Shown: positions 35,955 through 46,280, counted from the first letter of the stretch. The stretch: DNA of 64,000 nt from an uncultured Marinomonas sp. (GCA_938009755.1 CALLIL010000009.1:62001-126000); one strand, 5' to 3'. The notes: generated by a model not told the origin, from the letters alone. Numbers and translations are program-made.

Positions 35955-36713
35955 GTGAGTGTAAACGAACGGCAGAATCAAATTTTAAATTGGGTTCAAC
36001 AAGAAGACGTCTTACTAGTAGAAGAGATGGTGACGCGTTTCAATGTGTCATCACAGACCATACGAAAAGACATTAATCAATTGGCTGAACGGCATTTGGT
36101 ACGTCGAACTCATGGTGGTATTGCGCCAGTGTCCAGTATGGAAAACCTGCCGTTTGATCATCGACAGTTCTTGAATAGCGAAGCGAAAAGCGCCATTGCG
36201 CAGAAAGTTTCTGAGTTTATTCCGGATGGCGCATCGGTGTTTTTGGGGATTGGCACCACCGTCGAATACGTTGCTAAAGCATTGGTGTCTCATCGACACT
36301 TGCAAGTCTTTACGAATAACCTAACTGTGGCCGCGATTCTCGGTAATTGCCCTCATATTCAAGTGAGAGTCTTGGCAGGAAAATTACGTCATCAGCATCA
36401 TGATTTGGTGGGTGAAGATACCTTGTCTGGCTTGAGACAATATTACTTTGATTACGGCATATTAGGTTGTGGTGGCGTGGATGAAACCCAAGGCATTTTG
36501 GATTTTGACCCTGAAGAAGCTGCGGTTAGTCGAGTATTGGTCGAGCAAAGTCGGCACAGTGTTTTGGTGGCAGATCAACACAAATGGGGACGCAAAGCCA
36601 TGGCGCGTGTTCACCCATTTTCAGCAATACAGCACTTTTTTAGTGACCTTCTTAATGAAGAGCAAGCAAGCTTACTTGCCGCGAAAGGCGTGAAAGTACA
36701 ACTTTGTTCATAG
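35955..36713 (+). CDS. DeoR/GlpR-family transcription repressor
   Basis: A 252-aa regulator starting with GTG 35955 (MSVNERQNQILNWVQQ). The N-terminal winged helix is VEEMVTRFNVSSQTIRKDINQL with the RRTHGG wing; the C-terminal sugar-phosphate-isomerase-like sensor has DGASVFLGIGTTVEYVAKAL and DYGILGCGGVDETQGILDFD. GlpR-type proteins sense glycerol-3-phosphate. Sitting inside the ugp locus, it most likely represses ugpB through the TTTCATTTG-type sites at 30837-30891. Stop is one base from the HAD gene. Confidence 0.92.
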   Translation: MSVNERQNQILNWVQQEDVLLVEEMVTRFNVSSQTIRKDINQLAERHLVRRTHGGIAPVSSMENLPFDHRQFLNSEAKSAIAQKVSEFIPDGASVFLGIGTTVEYVAKALVSHRHLQVFTNNLTVAAILGNCPHIQVRVLAGKLRHQHHDLVGEDTLSGLRQYYFDYGILGCGGVDETQGILDFDPEEAAVSRVLVEQSRHSVLVADQHKWGRKAMARVHPFSAIQHFFSDLLNEEQASLLAAKGVKVQLCS

Positions 36714-36714
36714 G

Positions 36715-37533
36715 ATGAATATGGCTATTTCTGCACTGTCTGATATCGCAATACACCATTGTAACAATTTAGCGTTCATTCTAACCGATTTCGACGATAC
36801 GTTGACTTGGGAAGGCCAGTTGCCCGTGGTAACACTGGAAGCGATGGCAAAACTGGAGGCTAATGGCATTAAGGTTATCCCTGTAACGGGCGGTTGTGCT
36901 GGCTGGTCTGACATGATCGCCAGAGCCTTGCCTGTTGATGGTGTCATTACCGAAGGGGGCGCGTGTTTTATTGGTAAAACGCCAGAGAAACATTTGTCTT
37001 ATTCGTTTTGGCGAGAAGAAGCTATCATGCGTGCTGAGCAAGCGCGTTTGCGTGAATTGATAGAAAACCTTCTAAAAGATTTTCCTAAGTTGCGATTAGC
37101 TAGAGACCAAGCGTATCGACTCACTGATGTGGCGATTGATTACGCTCAAGATATTCAGCCAGCGGCAACACAAGAAAAAGACGCTTGCTTAGAAAAGTTG
37201 GTGGCTCTTGGTCTCAATGCAAAAGCCAGCTCGATACACATTAATGTGTGCTCAGATGGCTACGATAAGTTTTCTATGGCGCAGCGTGTCTTGGCTCAAG
37301 AATATGGTTTGAGTGAAGCAGAGCAGCGGGCGAAAGTTCTGTATGTTGGCGATGCGCCCAATGATGAAAGTATGTTTGCGCGTTTTCCTTTGAGTGTCGG
37401 TGTCTCGAATATCGAAAAGCACATTTCAGTAATGACACATCTTCCACGTTATCAAACCACTCAGCCGGGTGGTTTGGGGTTTGCAGAATTGGCGGATTTT
37501 ATCTTGTCTGTGCGTCAGTCTAAAAAAGATTGA
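36715..37533 (+). CDS. HAD-superfamily (IIB) phosphatase of unknown substrate
   Basis: A 272-aa cytosolic HAD hydrolase. Motif I is D25-F-D27-D-T in FILTDFDDTLTWEG, motif II Thr in IPVTGG, and motif IV GDAPNDESMF; the cap resembles type IIB (Cof/sucrose-phosphate-phosphatase group). All catalytic aspartates are present. It starts one base after the deoR-type stop and so belongs to the ugp unit. Candidate substrates are glycerol-3-phosphate or a related sugar/polyol phosphate, inferred from context only. Confidence 0.88.
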   Translation: MNMAISALSDIAIHHCNNLAFILTDFDDTLTWEGQLPVVTLEAMAKLEANGIKVIPVTGGCAGWSDMIARALPVDGVITEGGACFIGKTPEKHLSYSFWREEAIMRAEQARLRELIENLLKDFPKLRLARDQAYRLTDVAIDYAQDIQPAATQEKDACLEKLVALGLNAKASSIHINVCSDGYDKFSMAQRVLAQEYGLSEAEQRAKVLYVGDAPNDESMFARFPLSVGVSNIEKHISVMTHLPRYQTTQPGGLGFAELADFILSVRQSKKD

Positions 37534-37652
37534 AACCTGCTAAAACGAACTAACATAGTGGCATTGTGTCGCAAGAATGTGTCATTGGATTGCATTCCGC
37601 TTCTGCTTTACACTTATCGAATATCGTCTGTCTTTTTATGAGGTTTTATATA

Positions 37653-38846
37653 GTGGACTCTTCGCGCATTTTTCGTCGTTTGACGATGCCAGATTTGGTT
37701 CGTGTTCATCGTTATCAAAGCCTGCCTGAACAAGGCCCTAAAGTGCTATTTTTTAGCGGTGGTTCGGCACTGAATAAAATCAGTCGAGTCTTTAAAGAAT
37801 ATTCCCATCACTCTATTCATTTGGTTACGCCTTTTGACTCTGGCGGCAGTTCCGCCCGTTTGCGTGCTGAGTTTGATATTCCTGCCGTGGGCGATTTGCG
37901 AAGCCGTTTAATGGCGTTGGCAGATGAAACCGTTTTGGGACAGCCAGAAGTGTACACATTGTTTACGCATCGTCTGAGCCAACACGACACGCCAGAGCAG
38001 CTTGCTGCACAATTAGAGCAGCTGGTTAGCGGTGTGCACCCTTTGATTGAATGTGTTCCTAACCCGATGAAAGCGTTGATCAAAACTCAGTTGGCCGTGA
38101 CACAAACACGCATTGGCGTTGATTTTGATTTACGAGGGGCAAGTATTGGTAATCTTATTATTGCTGGTGGTTATTTAAATAATCTGCAACAATTAGACTT
38201 AATTGTATTTCTATTTTCCCGATTGGTGAAAACCTTGGGGGATGTGAAGACAACCATAGATACGAGTTTACATTTAGGTGTTGAGTTAGAAGATGGAAAT
38301 ATTGTCTTAGGACAGCATAATATTACAGGGAAAGAAACAGGCAGTTTATCTAGTCCGATTAAACGTATGTGGTTAAATAAAGGGTTGCGAAAAGTCGCTC
38401 CTATTAACCAACACATCGCAGACGATCGTAAAGATGCGATCGAGAGTGCGGATTTAATTTGTTACCCTCCCGGTAGTTTTTATAGCAGTTTATTAGCCAA
38501 TTTGATGCCAGAAGGCGTCGGTCGATCTATTTGTCAAAACTCAAACCCGAAAGTTTATTTGCCTAATTTAGGTGTGGATCCTGAACAGTTAGGCTTGTCA
38601 TTAATGGAAAGAGTGCGCCGTTTAATAAACGCAGTGACAGATGACATTTCAATAAATAACGAAATGAGGGAATATTTTCCTGCATTAGACTATTTGTTGC
38701 TAGATGACTCTTATGACTATGGCGATGTAGATATTGAAGCGTTGCAGGCATTAAATGTGTCTTTGATTAAAACGCCATTGATTGGAAATAAACCTGATAA
38801 ATACGATGAGCGACTCGTCACACAGGCTTTGCTGTCCTTTGTGTAA
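37653..38846 (+). CDS. CofD-like/YvcK-type protein
   Basis: A 397-aa protein of the CofD/YvcK nucleotide-binding fold. The start is placed at GTG 37653 (TGAGG nine bases upstream); ATG 37638 is possible. Motifs: KVLFFSGGSALNKISRVFKE at the phosphate loop, VTPFDSGGSSARLRAEFDIP (the D-S-G-G-S-S block), RGASIGNLIIAGGYL, and DLICYPPGSFYSSLLANLMP. It resembles the CofD-like members of the GAK system more than YvcK, but no ATP-grasp or kinase partners are adjacent. CofD transfers phospholactate to deazaflavin F0; this organism type does not make F420, so the real reaction is unknown. Lies 119 bases after the HAD gene. Confidence 0.85.
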   Translation: MDSSRIFRRLTMPDLVRVHRYQSLPEQGPKVLFFSGGSALNKISRVFKEYSHHSIHLVTPFDSGGSSARLRAEFDIPAVGDLRSRLMALADETVLGQPEVYTLFTHRLSQHDTPEQLAAQLEQLVSGVHPLIECVPNPMKALIKTQLAVTQTRIGVDFDLRGASIGNLIIAGGYLNNLQQLDLIVFLFSRLVKTLGDVKTTIDTSLHLGVELEDGNIVLGQHNITGKETGSLSSPIKRMWLNKGLRKVAPINQHIADDRKDAIESADLICYPPGSFYSSLLANLMPEGVGRSICQNSNPKVYLPNLGVDPEQLGLSLMERVRRLINAVTDDISINNEMREYFPALDYLLLDDSYDYGDVDIEALQALNVSLIKTPLIGNKPDKYDERLVTQALLSFV

Positions 38847-39028
38847 GTTGCGCACGGTACAATTATTCTTTTCTCTGAGTCAGCGCAAATATCCGAGCAT
38901 GTGCTATATTTTTCAAGTAGCGTAAATGACATAAAATTTTACGTGAAATAACACGTTAGTGCTTTTAAGAAATACTATTTAAATGTCATAGTGATGAACG
39001 GTGACGTTTTACTGAAAAGAGAAAAGTG

Positions 39029-40045
39029 ATGAGTACACGAGTACTAATTTGCGACGATTCGAAGCTCGCTAGGACACAGTTATCAAGAGTGTTACCAATG
39101 GACTGGGATGTGGACGTTCAGTTTGCAGAAAATGGCCAAGAAGCGCTGGACGCTATTTCGAATTCTCAATTCGATCTATTATTTTTAGATCTAAACATGC
39201 CTGTTAAGGATGGCTACCAAACATTGGAAGCGCTGGCGTCATTTGAAGACGCGCCTGCGGTGATTGTGGTGTCTGGAGACGTTCAGCCAAAAGCCATTGA
39301 GCGTGTCAAAGCAATGGGCGCAATGGAGTTTCATAAAAAACCAGCCGCAGAAGAGGATTTGCGTGAGCTTTTGGTTTCTTTGGGGCTTTTCACTGAAGGT
39401 GAAAGCCCGAACCGTCCTGTTCTTGAAAAAGTGACCGCCGCTGAGCAATTTACCTTAAATGAATGTTTGCAAGAAGTGGCCAATGTCGCCATGGGGCAAG
39501 CAGCCAGTGCGTTGGCCAACATGATGAACGTTTTTATCAAATTGCCTGTTCCAAAAGTAAATATTCTAGAAGTGAGTGAGCTGCACATGGCGCTCGATTA
39601 CAGTGTGCGTGACGACACATGCTCTTTGGTTTCCCAAGGTTTTGTAGGTTCAGGTATTGCGTTCGAGGCTTTGTCTGTTTTTAGTGATTCTAGCTTTCCT
39701 GATATGGCAAAACTATTGGGGATAGAAGGAAATATTACCAGATCCTTAGAAACAGAGCTTTTGATGGATGTGTCATCTGTGCTGGTTGGCCCTTTTATGA
39801 CGGCAATTGGGAAGCAGATCAACATCGATTTTAGTCACAGTCATCCCGTGCTACTTGGTCAGCATGTGAAAATTGCAGACTTAATCAACGCCAAGAAGTC
39901 CACATGGAAGCGTACGTTGGCGGTGGAAATTATATACGAAGTGGAAAACTATCAAGTGAATTGCGATCTGATGCTGTTGTTTACAGAAGATTCTATTTCA
40001 ACACTTGAAAATCTATTGTCGTTTTTGGTTGAGGAAGACGAATGA
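39029..40045 (+). CDS. Response regulator with CheC-like output domain
   Basis: A 338-aa protein from ATG 39029 (MSTRVLICDDSKLART). Residues 1-120 are a receiver with DD acid pocket, phospho-Asp in LLFLDLNMPVKDGY, and FHKKPAAEEDL. Residues ~140-335 are CheC/CheX-like: NECLQEVANVAMGQAASALA and the second helix ETELLMDVSSVLVGPFMTAIG with E-x-x-N-like phosphatase features. It may therefore dephosphorylate other receivers under control of its own. The stop overlaps the PAS gene by four bases, so the two act together. No kinase lies adjacent. Confidence 0.88.
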   Translation: MSTRVLICDDSKLARTQLSRVLPMDWDVDVQFAENGQEALDAISNSQFDLLFLDLNMPVKDGYQTLEALASFEDAPAVIVVSGDVQPKAIERVKAMGAMEFHKKPAAEEDLRELLVSLGLFTEGESPNRPVLEKVTAAEQFTLNECLQEVANVAMGQAASALANMMNVFIKLPVPKVNILEVSELHMALDYSVRDDTCSLVSQGFVGSGIAFEALSVFSDSSFPDMAKLLGIEGNITRSLETELLMDVSSVLVGPFMTAIGKQINIDFSHSHPVLLGQHVKIADLINAKKSTWKRTLAVEIIYEVENYQVNCDLMLLFTEDSISTLENLLSFLVEEDE

Positions 40046-40524
40046 GTTATGACGACGGGTTAGCAGACCTACATTGGATGTTTGATATGCTTCACCATAT
40101 CGATGTGGGTTTGGTGGTTGTGAACCAACAATACGAAGTGAAATTGTGGAACAGTTTCATGGAAAACCACAGTGGCGTCAGCTCTTCCATTGCAAAAGAG
40201 CAATCGCTTTTGTCTATTTTTCCGACTCTGGATGAAAGTTGGCTATGTCAGAAAATGGAAACAGTTTTTGCATTGAAAACACCAATTTACATTTCTTGGG
40301 AACAACGCCCGAATCTATTTCCTTTTAAAAGTTGCCGACCAATTACAGGTATTGCAGATAAAATGTACCAGAATGTGGCGATTCGTCCTATTTCAAACCC
40401 AGATGGATCGGTGAAGCACCTTTGCTTGATTGTGTATGATGTGACAGATATTGCGACGAATAAAATGGCTCTGACGTCTGCGAATCAAAGGCTTCATCGA
40501 TTGATGAAAGCCCTTTCTAAATAA
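40042..40524 (+). CDS. Stand-alone PAS-domain protein
   Basis: A 160-aa protein with one PAS fold: MLHHIDVGLVVVNQQYEVKLWNSFMENHSG at the start, then SILSIFPTL-like and ending in IVYDVTDIATNKMALTSANQRL, the classical C-terminal DVT helix that normally leads into a GGDEF or kinase domain. Here the protein stops after that coiled segment, so it has no catalytic output and must signal by binding its partner, the receiver-CheC protein, whose stop it overlaps (ATGA). Confidence 0.82.
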   Translation: MSYDDGLADLHWMFDMLHHIDVGLVVVNQQYEVKLWNSFMENHSGVSSSIAKEQSLLSIFPTLDESWLCQKMETVFALKTPIYISWEQRPNLFPFKSCRPITGIADKMYQNVAIRPISNPDGSVKHLCLIVYDVTDIATNKMALTSANQRLHRLMKALSK

Positions 40525-40587
40525 AATGTATTCTGTTTGCTGCTGTAAATAACTTTATTAATTAACGCTTACTTAATAAGAATCTAG

Positions 40588-40622
40588 CCTCTTTTCCATT
40601 GAGTTGGTAAAGAGGTTTTTTT
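40588..40622. terminator. Intrinsic terminator between PAS gene and protease gene
   Basis: CCTCTTTTCC pairs with GGTAAAGAGG (one mismatch) around ATTGAGTT, followed by seven T. The T-run overlaps the stop codon of the convergent protease gene. Confidence 0.88.
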
Positions 40623-41100
40623 ATGGTGTCTTATACAGTGCAACTGACGCTTTTTTGTCCTTGTCCCCCAATAGACATTGGGCTTCTGGATCAATAAGAA
40701 CGTGACCGTTCATGGCTTCGCGACCTAAAAGCATTCTGTGGCCCATAGAATCACGGTTAGTTAGCGTGACTTCAATATCCCATGTTTTTTGCCCTAAAGA
40801 GACTGGGGTTCGAATGACTGGACGTTTTTCTTTGTCTCCACTTGAGCTCTTGACGACTCTTTGGTCAACCAGTGCGGCCTCACAATGGATGGCGATTGTT
40901 GTATTGCCTTGGAGCGGGTGAACGTCAAATTTGACCCAGTGCTCATTACCTTTCTCAAAGCGTTCAATATTGATGGCGTGAATGGATGATGTTTTTGCAC
41001 CTGAATCTACTCTCGCCTTAATGGCTGGGATCGCTAAATTAGGAAAGGTACACCATTCGCTGTTGCCTATAATAGTTTTCGATTCGTGTGATGGATGCAT
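40621..41100 (-). CDS. Retropepsin-like aspartic endopeptidase family (RimK-associated Zn-protease-like)
   Basis: A 159-aa protein of the family annotated as putative ATP-dependent zinc protease (PF05618). The catalytic D-S-G motif appears in IKARVDSGAKTSSIHAIN, and the conserved end RMLLGREAMNGHVLIDPEA is present. Such proteins occur beside RimK-type ATP-grasp ligases, which are absent here. No signal peptide. It is alone between a terminator and the divergent mutarotase gene. Confidence 0.88.
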   Translation of the reverse strand: MHPSHESKTIIGNSEWCTFPNLAIPAIKARVDSGAKTSSIHAINIERFEKGNEHWVKFDVHPLQGNTTIAIHCEAALVDQRVVKSSSGDKEKRPVIRTPVSLGQKTWDIEVTLTNRDSMGHRMLLGREAMNGHVLIDPEAQCLLGDKDKKASVALYKTP

Positions 41101-41321
41101 GAAAATTGAGTGCCTTTTAGAAGGTAATAAAACTATTTCAAAAAAATATAATGTGGTTCTCTAAGAGGGGTTATAGCCTAAAATACGGATTAGGTTAAGT
41201 TTTTATTGATCCACAACAGAGTTATTTGTTTTGTTGAATTGTGACTATAAACATAAAGTATTGTAATCGTGTTCTCTAAAGTTAATATGTGCGCATAATA
41301 AATAGTTTAGCGGAGTTGTTG

Positions 41322-42242
41322 ATGAATGGCCGACTGATAAATGAGTTGGAAGAACTGGGCGGAGAGATACGTCCAGCAAGCTTGAAAAAGTGTGATGAGA
41401 TCGTGATCGATCAACCGGGTTTTAGTGCAGTTATCGCATTATGGGGCGGACATCTGGCAAGCTTTATTCCTGCTGGTCAAGAGGACCTTTTGTTTCAATC
41501 TGAGAATCTGGGTGGCAGTGGACGATTCGATCGACGTCATTTTGGTGTTCCTGTTTGCTGGCCTTGGTTTGGTGCTAATGAAGATCATGATGATTACCCA
41601 GCGCACGGTTTGGCTCGTTACTTCCGCTGGGAATTGATTGAGGCTGGTCGCTTCAAAAATGGCGATATTAAAATCGTGATTCGTTTGGCGTCGGAAACAC
41701 ATCCTTTAATTGAAGAAATGTGGTCTTACGCTTTTGAATTACGCCAAGTGTTTCGTTTCTCAAGCAAAGGTTTTTGCATCAACTTCTCGGCTGCAAACTT
41801 GTCTGATAAACCGATGCCGATCAGTGAGGCATTACATACTTATTTTAATGTTGGAGACAACCAAACGGCTCAAGTAAACGGTTTAGAGAATGTCACCTAC
41901 ATAGATAAATTTGATAATAACAAACGTGTAAATAGCGAAAATCCTATTACGCCTTGTGATTACATGGACCGAGTATATGTGTCTGCGCCTGAGAAGTGCG
42001 AGATTGAAGACGCGGAATTTAACCGCAGGCTCGTGATTAAGACTGAAGGTAGTCGAAATACAGTCGTGTGGAACCCAGGTGCGGCATTAGCGAAAACGCG
42101 TACGGACATGGAAGATCATGAATATCGTCGTTTTGTGTGCGTAGAGGCTGCTAACGTACTCGATCAAGGATATGAAATTGCACCGGGTGATATTCATCAA
42201 CTGAAATTGAAAGTCAGACACAAGCCAATCAGCGAAGAATAA
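41322..42242 (+). CDS. yeaD: D-hexose-6-phosphate mutarotase, YeaD-like
   Basis: A 306-aa aldose-1-epimerase-fold enzyme that interconverts anomers of glucose-6-phosphate. Start ATG 41322 (MNGRLINELEELGGE) preceded by CGGAG; an earlier GTG frame start is not needed. Motifs: ALWGGHLASFIPAGQEDLLF, RFDRRHFGVPVCWPWFG, DDYPAHGLARYFRWEL with the catalytic His, SEALHTYFNVGDN and the C-terminal FVCVEAANV with the Glu base. Followed by a terminator shared with crc. Confidence 0.93.
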   Translation: MNGRLINELEELGGEIRPASLKKCDEIVIDQPGFSAVIALWGGHLASFIPAGQEDLLFQSENLGGSGRFDRRHFGVPVCWPWFGANEDHDDYPAHGLARYFRWELIEAGRFKNGDIKIVIRLASETHPLIEEMWSYAFELRQVFRFSSKGFCINFSAANLSDKPMPISEALHTYFNVGDNQTAQVNGLENVTYIDKFDNNKRVNSENPITPCDYMDRVYVSAPEKCEIEDAEFNRRLVIKTEGSRNTVVWNPGAALAKTRTDMEDHEYRRFVCVEAANVLDQGYEIAPGDIHQLKLKVRHKPISEE

Positions 42243-42273
42243 GTGTTTACAGTGTGCTGGATTAACTAAAAAA

Positions 42274-42308
42274 ACTCGCGCTTATTTTGAATAAACGCGA
42301 GTTTTTTA
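42274..42308. terminator. Bidirectional intrinsic terminator (yeaD / crc)
   Basis: ACTCGCG (42274-42280) pairs with CGCGAGT (42296-42302); further weak TTAT/ATAA pairing extends the stem. Flanked by an A-run on the left and T-run on the right, it serves both convergent genes. Confidence 0.9.
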
Positions 42309-42335
42309 GTTAGAAATGTCAAACCGAGGTCAGTG

Positions 42336-43112
42336 TTAATCGATATTGTATTCCATGATTAACGGCGCGTGATCTGAGAAACGCTGTCCTTTGTAAATAC
42401 TGCCGCCTTGTATTAGACCTTTAATACCTGGCGTAACGATTTGATAATCGAGGCGTCCACCTTCATCTAGTTTCCAAGCGCGTTCGTAATCTGGCCACCA
42501 AGTGTATTGTTTGTCTTGTTTATTTACTTGGCGGAACGCATCAATGTATTCCAGTTCATTGAAGATTTCGTTGATCCATTTGCGCTCTTCTGGCAAGAAG
42601 CCTGAGTTTCGTTGGTTGACAAACCAGCTGCTCACATCGATAGGAGAGCGAGCTACGTTTGCTGTGCCGCAGAAAATATACTCACGGCGCTTTCTTCGTG
42701 TTTTCACTAAATGACTTTTGAAACCTTCCATAAAGCGATATTTGTGCTCCTGGAGGTCTTCTTCATGGTTTGATCCATGAGGTGTCAAAAAAGCACCAAT
42801 ACTGACTTTATCAAAGTCGGCTTGAATAAAGCGTCCCTCGAAATCACATTCAGGAAAACCCATGCCAGTCATAATGGCTTTTGGCATGGTTTTGCAATAG
42901 ATTGCCACACCTGCTTGCTCAGGATTTTCTAGCGAGTCAAAAAAGTACGTATTGTATCCAGGTGGAAAGAATACGCTGTCTTTTAGTGTGCGTTCATCTG
43001 CCTGTATGTCTTGCAGACATACAACATCTGGGTCCTGGCGAACCATCCATTCAAAGAAGCCACGATCTGCAGCTTGTCTTATACCGTTTACATTAAGGCT
43101 GATGACCTTCAT
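42336..43112 (-). CDS. crc: Catabolite repression control protein Crc
   Basis: A 258-aa member of the exonuclease III fold that has lost catalysis. The Glu of ExoIII is D35 in VVCLQDIQADE, and the key G-D-x-N is C-G-T150-A-N in RRKRREYIFCGTANVARSP; the terminal FSDHAPLIMEY is kept. The RRKRREYI block, general length and location beside pyrE match Pseudomonas Crc, which with Hfq represses translation of catabolic mRNAs at A-rich sites. Divergent from pyrE. A plain ExoIII call is less likely given the lost residues. Confidence 0.85.
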   Translation of the reverse strand: MKVISLNVNGIRQAADRGFFEWMVRQDPDVVCLQDIQADERTLKDSVFFPPGYNTYFFDSLENPEQAGVAIYCKTMPKAIMTGMGFPECDFEGRFIQADFDKVSIGAFLTPHGSNHEEDLQEHKYRFMEGFKSHLVKTRRKRREYIFCGTANVARSPIDVSSWFVNQRNSGFLPEERKWINEIFNELEYIDAFRQVNKQDKQYTWWPDYERAWKLDEGGRLDYQIVTPGIKGLIQGGSIYKGQRFSDHAPLIMEYNID

Positions 43113-43229
43113 TTCTGGTCCCTACAATTCCTAACCGTGTGTTATATTAGCGCCTATCCAATGTTGGCATAGTTTCGCTCGTGTTTAAGTGACGCTTTGT
43201 TTTGTATTATTTATCTTTCTGGAGTTGGC

Positions 43230-43877
43230 ATGAAACCTTACCAAAGAGAATTTATTGAATTCGCTATCGAACAAAACGTATTACGCTTTGGCGAATTTAC
43301 TCTTAAATCAGGCCGCGTAAGCCCGTACTTTTTTAACGCTGGTCTTTTTAATTCTGGCCAAGCGCTTGCTAAGTTAGGTCGCTTCTACGCGGCGACACTA
43401 ATGGAAGCAAATGTTCCATTCGATGTTTTGTTTGGCCCTGCTTATAAAGGCATTCCATTGGCCACTACAACGGCCGTTGCCTTATATGATCTACATAATG
43501 TAGACACTCCGTATGTTTTCAACCGCAAAGAGGCAAAAGCACATGGTGAAGGCGGTTCTCTGGTCGGTGCGCCTTTGACGGGTGACGTCATGATTATCGA
43601 TGATGTCATTACCGCTGGTACCGCGATCCGAGAAGTGATGGCAATCATTGATGATGCCAACGCTAAACCGGCTGGTGTTCTTATCGCCTTAAACCGCGAA
43701 GAACGTGGTCAAGGTGAATTGTCTGCCATTCAAGAAGTCGAACGTGACTTTAATATGCCTGTCATCAGTATCGTCTCGTTAAACGATATTATGACTTACT
43801 TAGCAGAGCAAGATGCGCCTGAATTTGCTGAACATCTTGGTGCAGTGAAGGCATATCGCCTTAAATATGGCATCTAA
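43230..43877 (+). CDS. pyrE: Orotate phosphoribosyltransferase
   Basis: Makes OMP from orotate and PRPP. 215 aa from ATG 43230 ([16 protein letters not shown]) with GGAG five bases upstream; a TTG start 33 bases earlier is dismissed. PRPP loop [21 protein letters not shown], also [18 protein letters not shown] and [18 protein letters not shown]. Neighbour of crc, as in Pseudomonas, and convergent with slmA. No rph or attenuator hairpin is found upstream, unlike in E. coli. Confidence 0.97.
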   Translation: MKPYQREFIEFAIEQNVLRFGEFTLKSGRVSPYFFNAGLFNSGQALAKLGRFYAATLMEANVPFDVLFGPAYKGIPLATTTAVALYDLHNVDTPYVFNRKEAKAHGEGGSLVGAPLTGDVMIIDDVITAGTAIREVMAIIDDANAKPAGVLIALNREERGQGELSAIQEVERDFNMPVISIVSLNDIMTYLAEQDAPEFAEHLGAVKAYRLKYGI

Positions 43878-43890
43878 TTCAAGCACATTA

Positions 43891-43921
43891 CTAGGGTTGG
43901 AAGCTCGCTTCTCAGCCCTAG
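43891..43921. terminator. Stem-loop between pyrE and slmA
   Basis: CTAGGGTTGGAAG pairs with CTTCTCAGCCCTAG (one bulge, one G-T pair) around CTCG. It overlaps the slmA stop codon. There is no T-run on either side, so termination would be weak or depend on other factors. Confidence 0.5.
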
Positions 43922-44511
43922 CGATTTAACATCAAGTTTTGTGCCAATGCTTTCCATTGTTCTTGCCAAACATTCATTGGCTTCACTTTAAATTCGCTAC
44001 GAACATAGTGGCGAATTTTGCCTTCTATAATGGCGACAAGGAAATTCGCGCAAGGGGCAACACCCATGGTCGGACGTAAACCTTGTTTTAAATCCGCTTC
44101 GCGAAGTACTTGTTTTAATTGAGTTTCGATTCTGTCGAACACTTGCGCAATGCGCAGGCGCAAACGTTCAGTTTCGCCGGCCAATGCGTCTGCCGTTAAT
44201 AATCGGCACATCCCCGGATTTTGCTCGGCGAACCCAAGAATCAGCATGAGCATCATTTCAACTCGAGCAATCGCGTCGTTTTCTTCTTGGATAATACGGT
44301 TAATACGAGTGAATAACGCTTCTTCAATAAACTCGATTAAGCCTTCAAACATTTTTGCTTTGCTAGGGAAGTGGCGATAAAGCGCCGCTTCAGAAACGCC
44401 AACTTGTTTTGCCAAAGACGCTGTCGTGATGCGAGCGCCTGGGCTGCTTTCTAGCATTTGAGCAAGCGCTTGTAATATCTGTGTTCGACGATCGTTTTTC
44501 TTAGTGCTCAT
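43918..44511 (-). CDS. slmA: Nucleoid occlusion factor SlmA (TetR family)
   Basis: A 197-aa DNA-binding protein that stops FtsZ assembly over the nucleoid. Helix-turn-helix: RITTASLAKQVGVSEAALYRHFPSK. The chain LIEFIEEALFTRINRI and EGKIRHYVRSEFKVKP match SlmA, as does the pyrE-slmA-argB-dut-coaBC order. ATG 44509-44511 is used; the TTG one codon earlier is not. Confidence 0.93.
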   Translation of the reverse strand: MSTKKNDRRTQILQALAQMLESSPGARITTASLAKQVGVSEAALYRHFPSKAKMFEGLIEFIEEALFTRINRIIQEENDAIARVEMMLMLILGFAEQNPGMCRLLTADALAGETERLRLRIAQVFDRIETQLKQVLREADLKQGLRPTMGVAPCANFLVAIIEGKIRHYVRSEFKVKPMNVWQEQWKALAQNLMLNR

Positions 44512-44596
44512 CAATTTATCCAGTGTCTAACCAATCTACTTCATCAAGCGGATATCGCCTAGCGTCTATTTAAAAGACGATTGGCGATGTGATGTT

Positions 44597-45821
<1,225 letters not shown>

Positions 45822-46280
45822 TTATTTTGTTCCAGTATGTCCGAAGCCGCCTTCGCCACGTTCAGTACTTTCAAACTCTGTCACAATATCAAACTCTGCT
45901 TGAACAACAGGCAGTAATACTAGCTGTGCAACACGTTCACCCGGTTCAATAGTGAAAGTTGTATTGCCGCGGTTCCAACAAGACACCATTAACTCGCCTT
46001 GGTAATCGGAATCGATTAAACCAACCAAGTTTCCTAGCACGATGCCATGTTTATGGCCCAAACCAGAGCGCGGAAGAATCGTCGCAGCTAAGCTCGGATC
46101 TTGAATATAAATAGACAAACCCGTAGGTAATAATGTGGTTTCACCTGGAGCGAGATCAATCGCAGCATCAAGGCAGGCGCGCAAGTCCAAACCTGCCGAC
46201 CCTTCTGTTGCATAGGTTGGTAATGGAATCCCATTGCCAATTTTATCGCTGAGTATTTTTAACTGAATAGGGTGTTTCAT
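45822..46280 (-). CDS. dut: Deoxyuridine 5'-triphosphate nucleotidohydrolase
   Basis: dUTPase, 152 aa, hydrolyses dUTP to dUMP. The five trimer motifs are visible, e.g. [55 protein letters not shown] and the mobile C-terminal [10 protein letters not shown]. Starts 41 bases after coaBC, with which it is probably co-transcribed. Confidence 0.97.
   Translation of the reverse strand: MKHPIQLKILSDKIGNGIPLPTYATEGSAGLDLRACLDAAIDLAPGETTLLPTGLSIYIQDPSLAATILPRSGLGHKHGIVLGNLVGLIDSDYQGELMVSCWNRGNTTFTIEPGERVAQLVLLPVVQAEFDIVTEFESTERGEGGFGHTGTK

Noticed and set aside
42336-43112. Active exodeoxyribonuclease III
   Set aside because: Key acidic residues are replaced and the sequence and neighbour match Crc instead.
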